Below, piece by piece: positions 5,698-6,444 of a stretch of DNA of 6,444 nt (position 1 is its first letter; each line of letters begins with the position of its first letter). The notes beneath the pieces are model-generated. The model made no database searches. It worked only from the letters and a program-made list of their open reading frames with translations, and was not told the origin of the DNA. Source of the stretch: JAUYQR01 sp031415015. Lineage in GTDB: Bacteria > Pseudomonadota > Alphaproteobacteria > Rhodobacterales > Rhodobacteraceae. Where the stretch lies: NCBI GenBank assembly GCA_031415015.1, contig JANOQT010000067.1, positions 1 through 6,444 on the forward strand, read 5' to 3'. The translations under genes were made by a program, and so were the position numbers.

Positions 5698-6234
5698 ATG
5701 ACCAAGCTGACCGAAACCCAGATCATTGTCCTGACTGCTGGGGCCAAACGCCCTGACAACATCGCCCTCCCGCTGCCGAAGGGGCTGGCGGGCGCGGCGG
5801 CGAAAATGGCTGTCGCCAAGATGATGGGGCATGGCTGGCTTAAAGAGGTTGACGCCAACACGCGGCGGGGCGAACCGCTCTGGCGCGAAACCGGTGATGG
5901 GCATGGCACGACGCTGGTGGTGACTGACGCCGGTCTTCTGGCCATCGGGATCGAACCGGTGGTCGCCCAGACAATGGTCGCGATCCGCCAAAATGCTGCG
6001 CAAACAATGGAAGCAAAGCCGTCAATCCAGCGCAAGGGCACGAAGCAGGCGACGCTCATCGCCATGCTCCGGGCTCCCGAAGGTGCCACCATTGAGGAGA
6101 TCGTCAAAGCGACCGGTTGGTTGTCACACACCGTGAGAGGATCGATGTCCGGGGCGCTGAAGAAGAAGCTTGGCTTGACCATCACCACGGAAAAGATGGC
6201 GGATCGCGGACGCGTCTACCATCTTGTCGGTTGA
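5698..6234 (+). CDS. DUF3489 protein with winged-helix-like C-terminus
   Basis: The product is 178 residues from ATG 5698 (GAGGG seven bases upstream), or 209 from ATG 5605. The N-terminal half (TKLTETQIIVLTAGAKRPDN, LPLPKGL, KMMGHGWLKEVD, about 2-85) looks like a helix-helix-strand unit similar to a winged helix, ending TTLVVTDAGLLAIG. After a linker rich in Gln, Ala and Met (about 88-108) comes the DUF3489 signature: KGTKQATLIAMLRAPEGATIEEIVKATGW (split 113-141), LSHTVRGSMSGALKKKLGL (142-160) and GRVYHLV at the end, a likely helix-turn-helix with a wing. This suggests DNA binding and possibly control of neighbouring genes, but no DUF3489 protein has a role that I know. MTKLT at 5698 matches the usual start of the family as I remember it. 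The next gene starts ten bases after its stop. Confidence 0.85.
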   Translation: MTKLTETQIIVLTAGAKRPDNIALPLPKGLAGAAAKMAVAKMMGHGWLKEVDANTRRGEPLWRETGDGHGTTLVVTDAGLLAIGIEPVVAQTMVAIRQNAAQTMEAKPSIQRKGTKQATLIAMLRAPEGATIEEIVKATGWLSHTVRGSMSGALKKKLGLTITTEKMADRGRVYHLVG

Positions 6235-6244
6235 GGGGGACGCT

Positions 6245-6444
6245 ATGACTTCCGAACAATTCCAGCGTCCTACGAAACTCCCCATCCAGATCATTGGCCC
6301 GACCACGCTCAGAAATGCGCGCGATGCGTACACAGCACGCTGGCATCGCTCATGGCCCGAAGGTGACAGCTACCTCGCGATGCTGATCATCGAGGCCAAG
6401 GAACGCGTGGGCATTTCCCCAAGTTCGAAAGCCAAACCCGACAA
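6245..6444 (+). CDS. hypothetical protein, cut by right window edge
   Basis: The first 66 codons of an open frame from ATG 6245, preceded by GAGGGGG (6233-6239), which overlaps the stop of the DUF3489 gene, so coupled translation is likely. The visible part begins MTSEQFQRPTKLPIQIIGP, continues with an Arg/Trp-rich stretch (NARDAYTARWHRSWPEGDSY) and then a likely helix (YLAMLIIEAKERVG). There is no signal peptide or membrane segment, and I do not recognise a family. It belongs to the same rightward run. Good start context and matching codon use support a real gene. Confidence 0.6.
   Translation, partial: MTSEQFQRPTKLPIQIIGPTTLRNARDAYTARWHRSWPEGDSYLAMLIIEAKERVGISPSSKAKPD

Noticed and set aside
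1..6444. CRISPR array, tRNA, integrase, attachment site or insertion sequence
   Set aside because: No regularly spaced repeats, cloverleaf, recombinase motifs or terminal inverted repeats were seen anywhere in the window.

Overview
The window is about 63% GC by eye and carries the packaging end of a lambda-type (siphovirus-like) phage or prophage. The host is most likely an alphaproteobacterium, plausibly of the Rhodobacteraceae type. The host inference rests on codon choice, GC content and the small proteins on the right side; no host marker gene is present, so it is tentative.

Left and centre, minus strand, read from right to left (about 5062 down to 1): a compact operon in the gene order of the lambda head module. 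It runs terminase small subunit (Nu1-like), terminase large subunit (GpA family), gpW-like head-tail joining protein, portal protein (gpB family) and an S49 capsid-maturation protease (gpC-like, cut by the left edge). The genes overlap or are separated by only a few bases, which indicates one transcript with coupled translation. All complete genes look intact and the key ATPase, nuclease and protease residues are present. The terminase pair cuts and pumps DNA, the portal is the channel, gpW closes the filled head, and the protease processes portal and scaffold during head assembly.

Middle, 5063-5178: a clearly AT-rich, divergent intergenic region. It holds a perfect 17-bp inverted repeat, two copies of a 9-bp direct repeat, a near-match to an IHF site, and a possible -10 box for the terminase operon inside the inverted repeat. 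This is the least explained DNA in the window. It may be an operator, a cos/terminase-binding site, or both.

Right, plus strand (5179 to the right edge): a tight run of small genes. These are a DUF6900-like protein, a 75-aa conserved-looking hypothetical, a short reading frame fused in frame to or overlapping a DUF3489 protein with a winged-helix-like C-terminus, and an unknown gene cut by the right edge. I recall similar small-gene clusters from alphaproteobacterial prophages and mobile elements, but no function is established. No RNA gene, CRISPR array, IS element, integrase or attachment site was seen.
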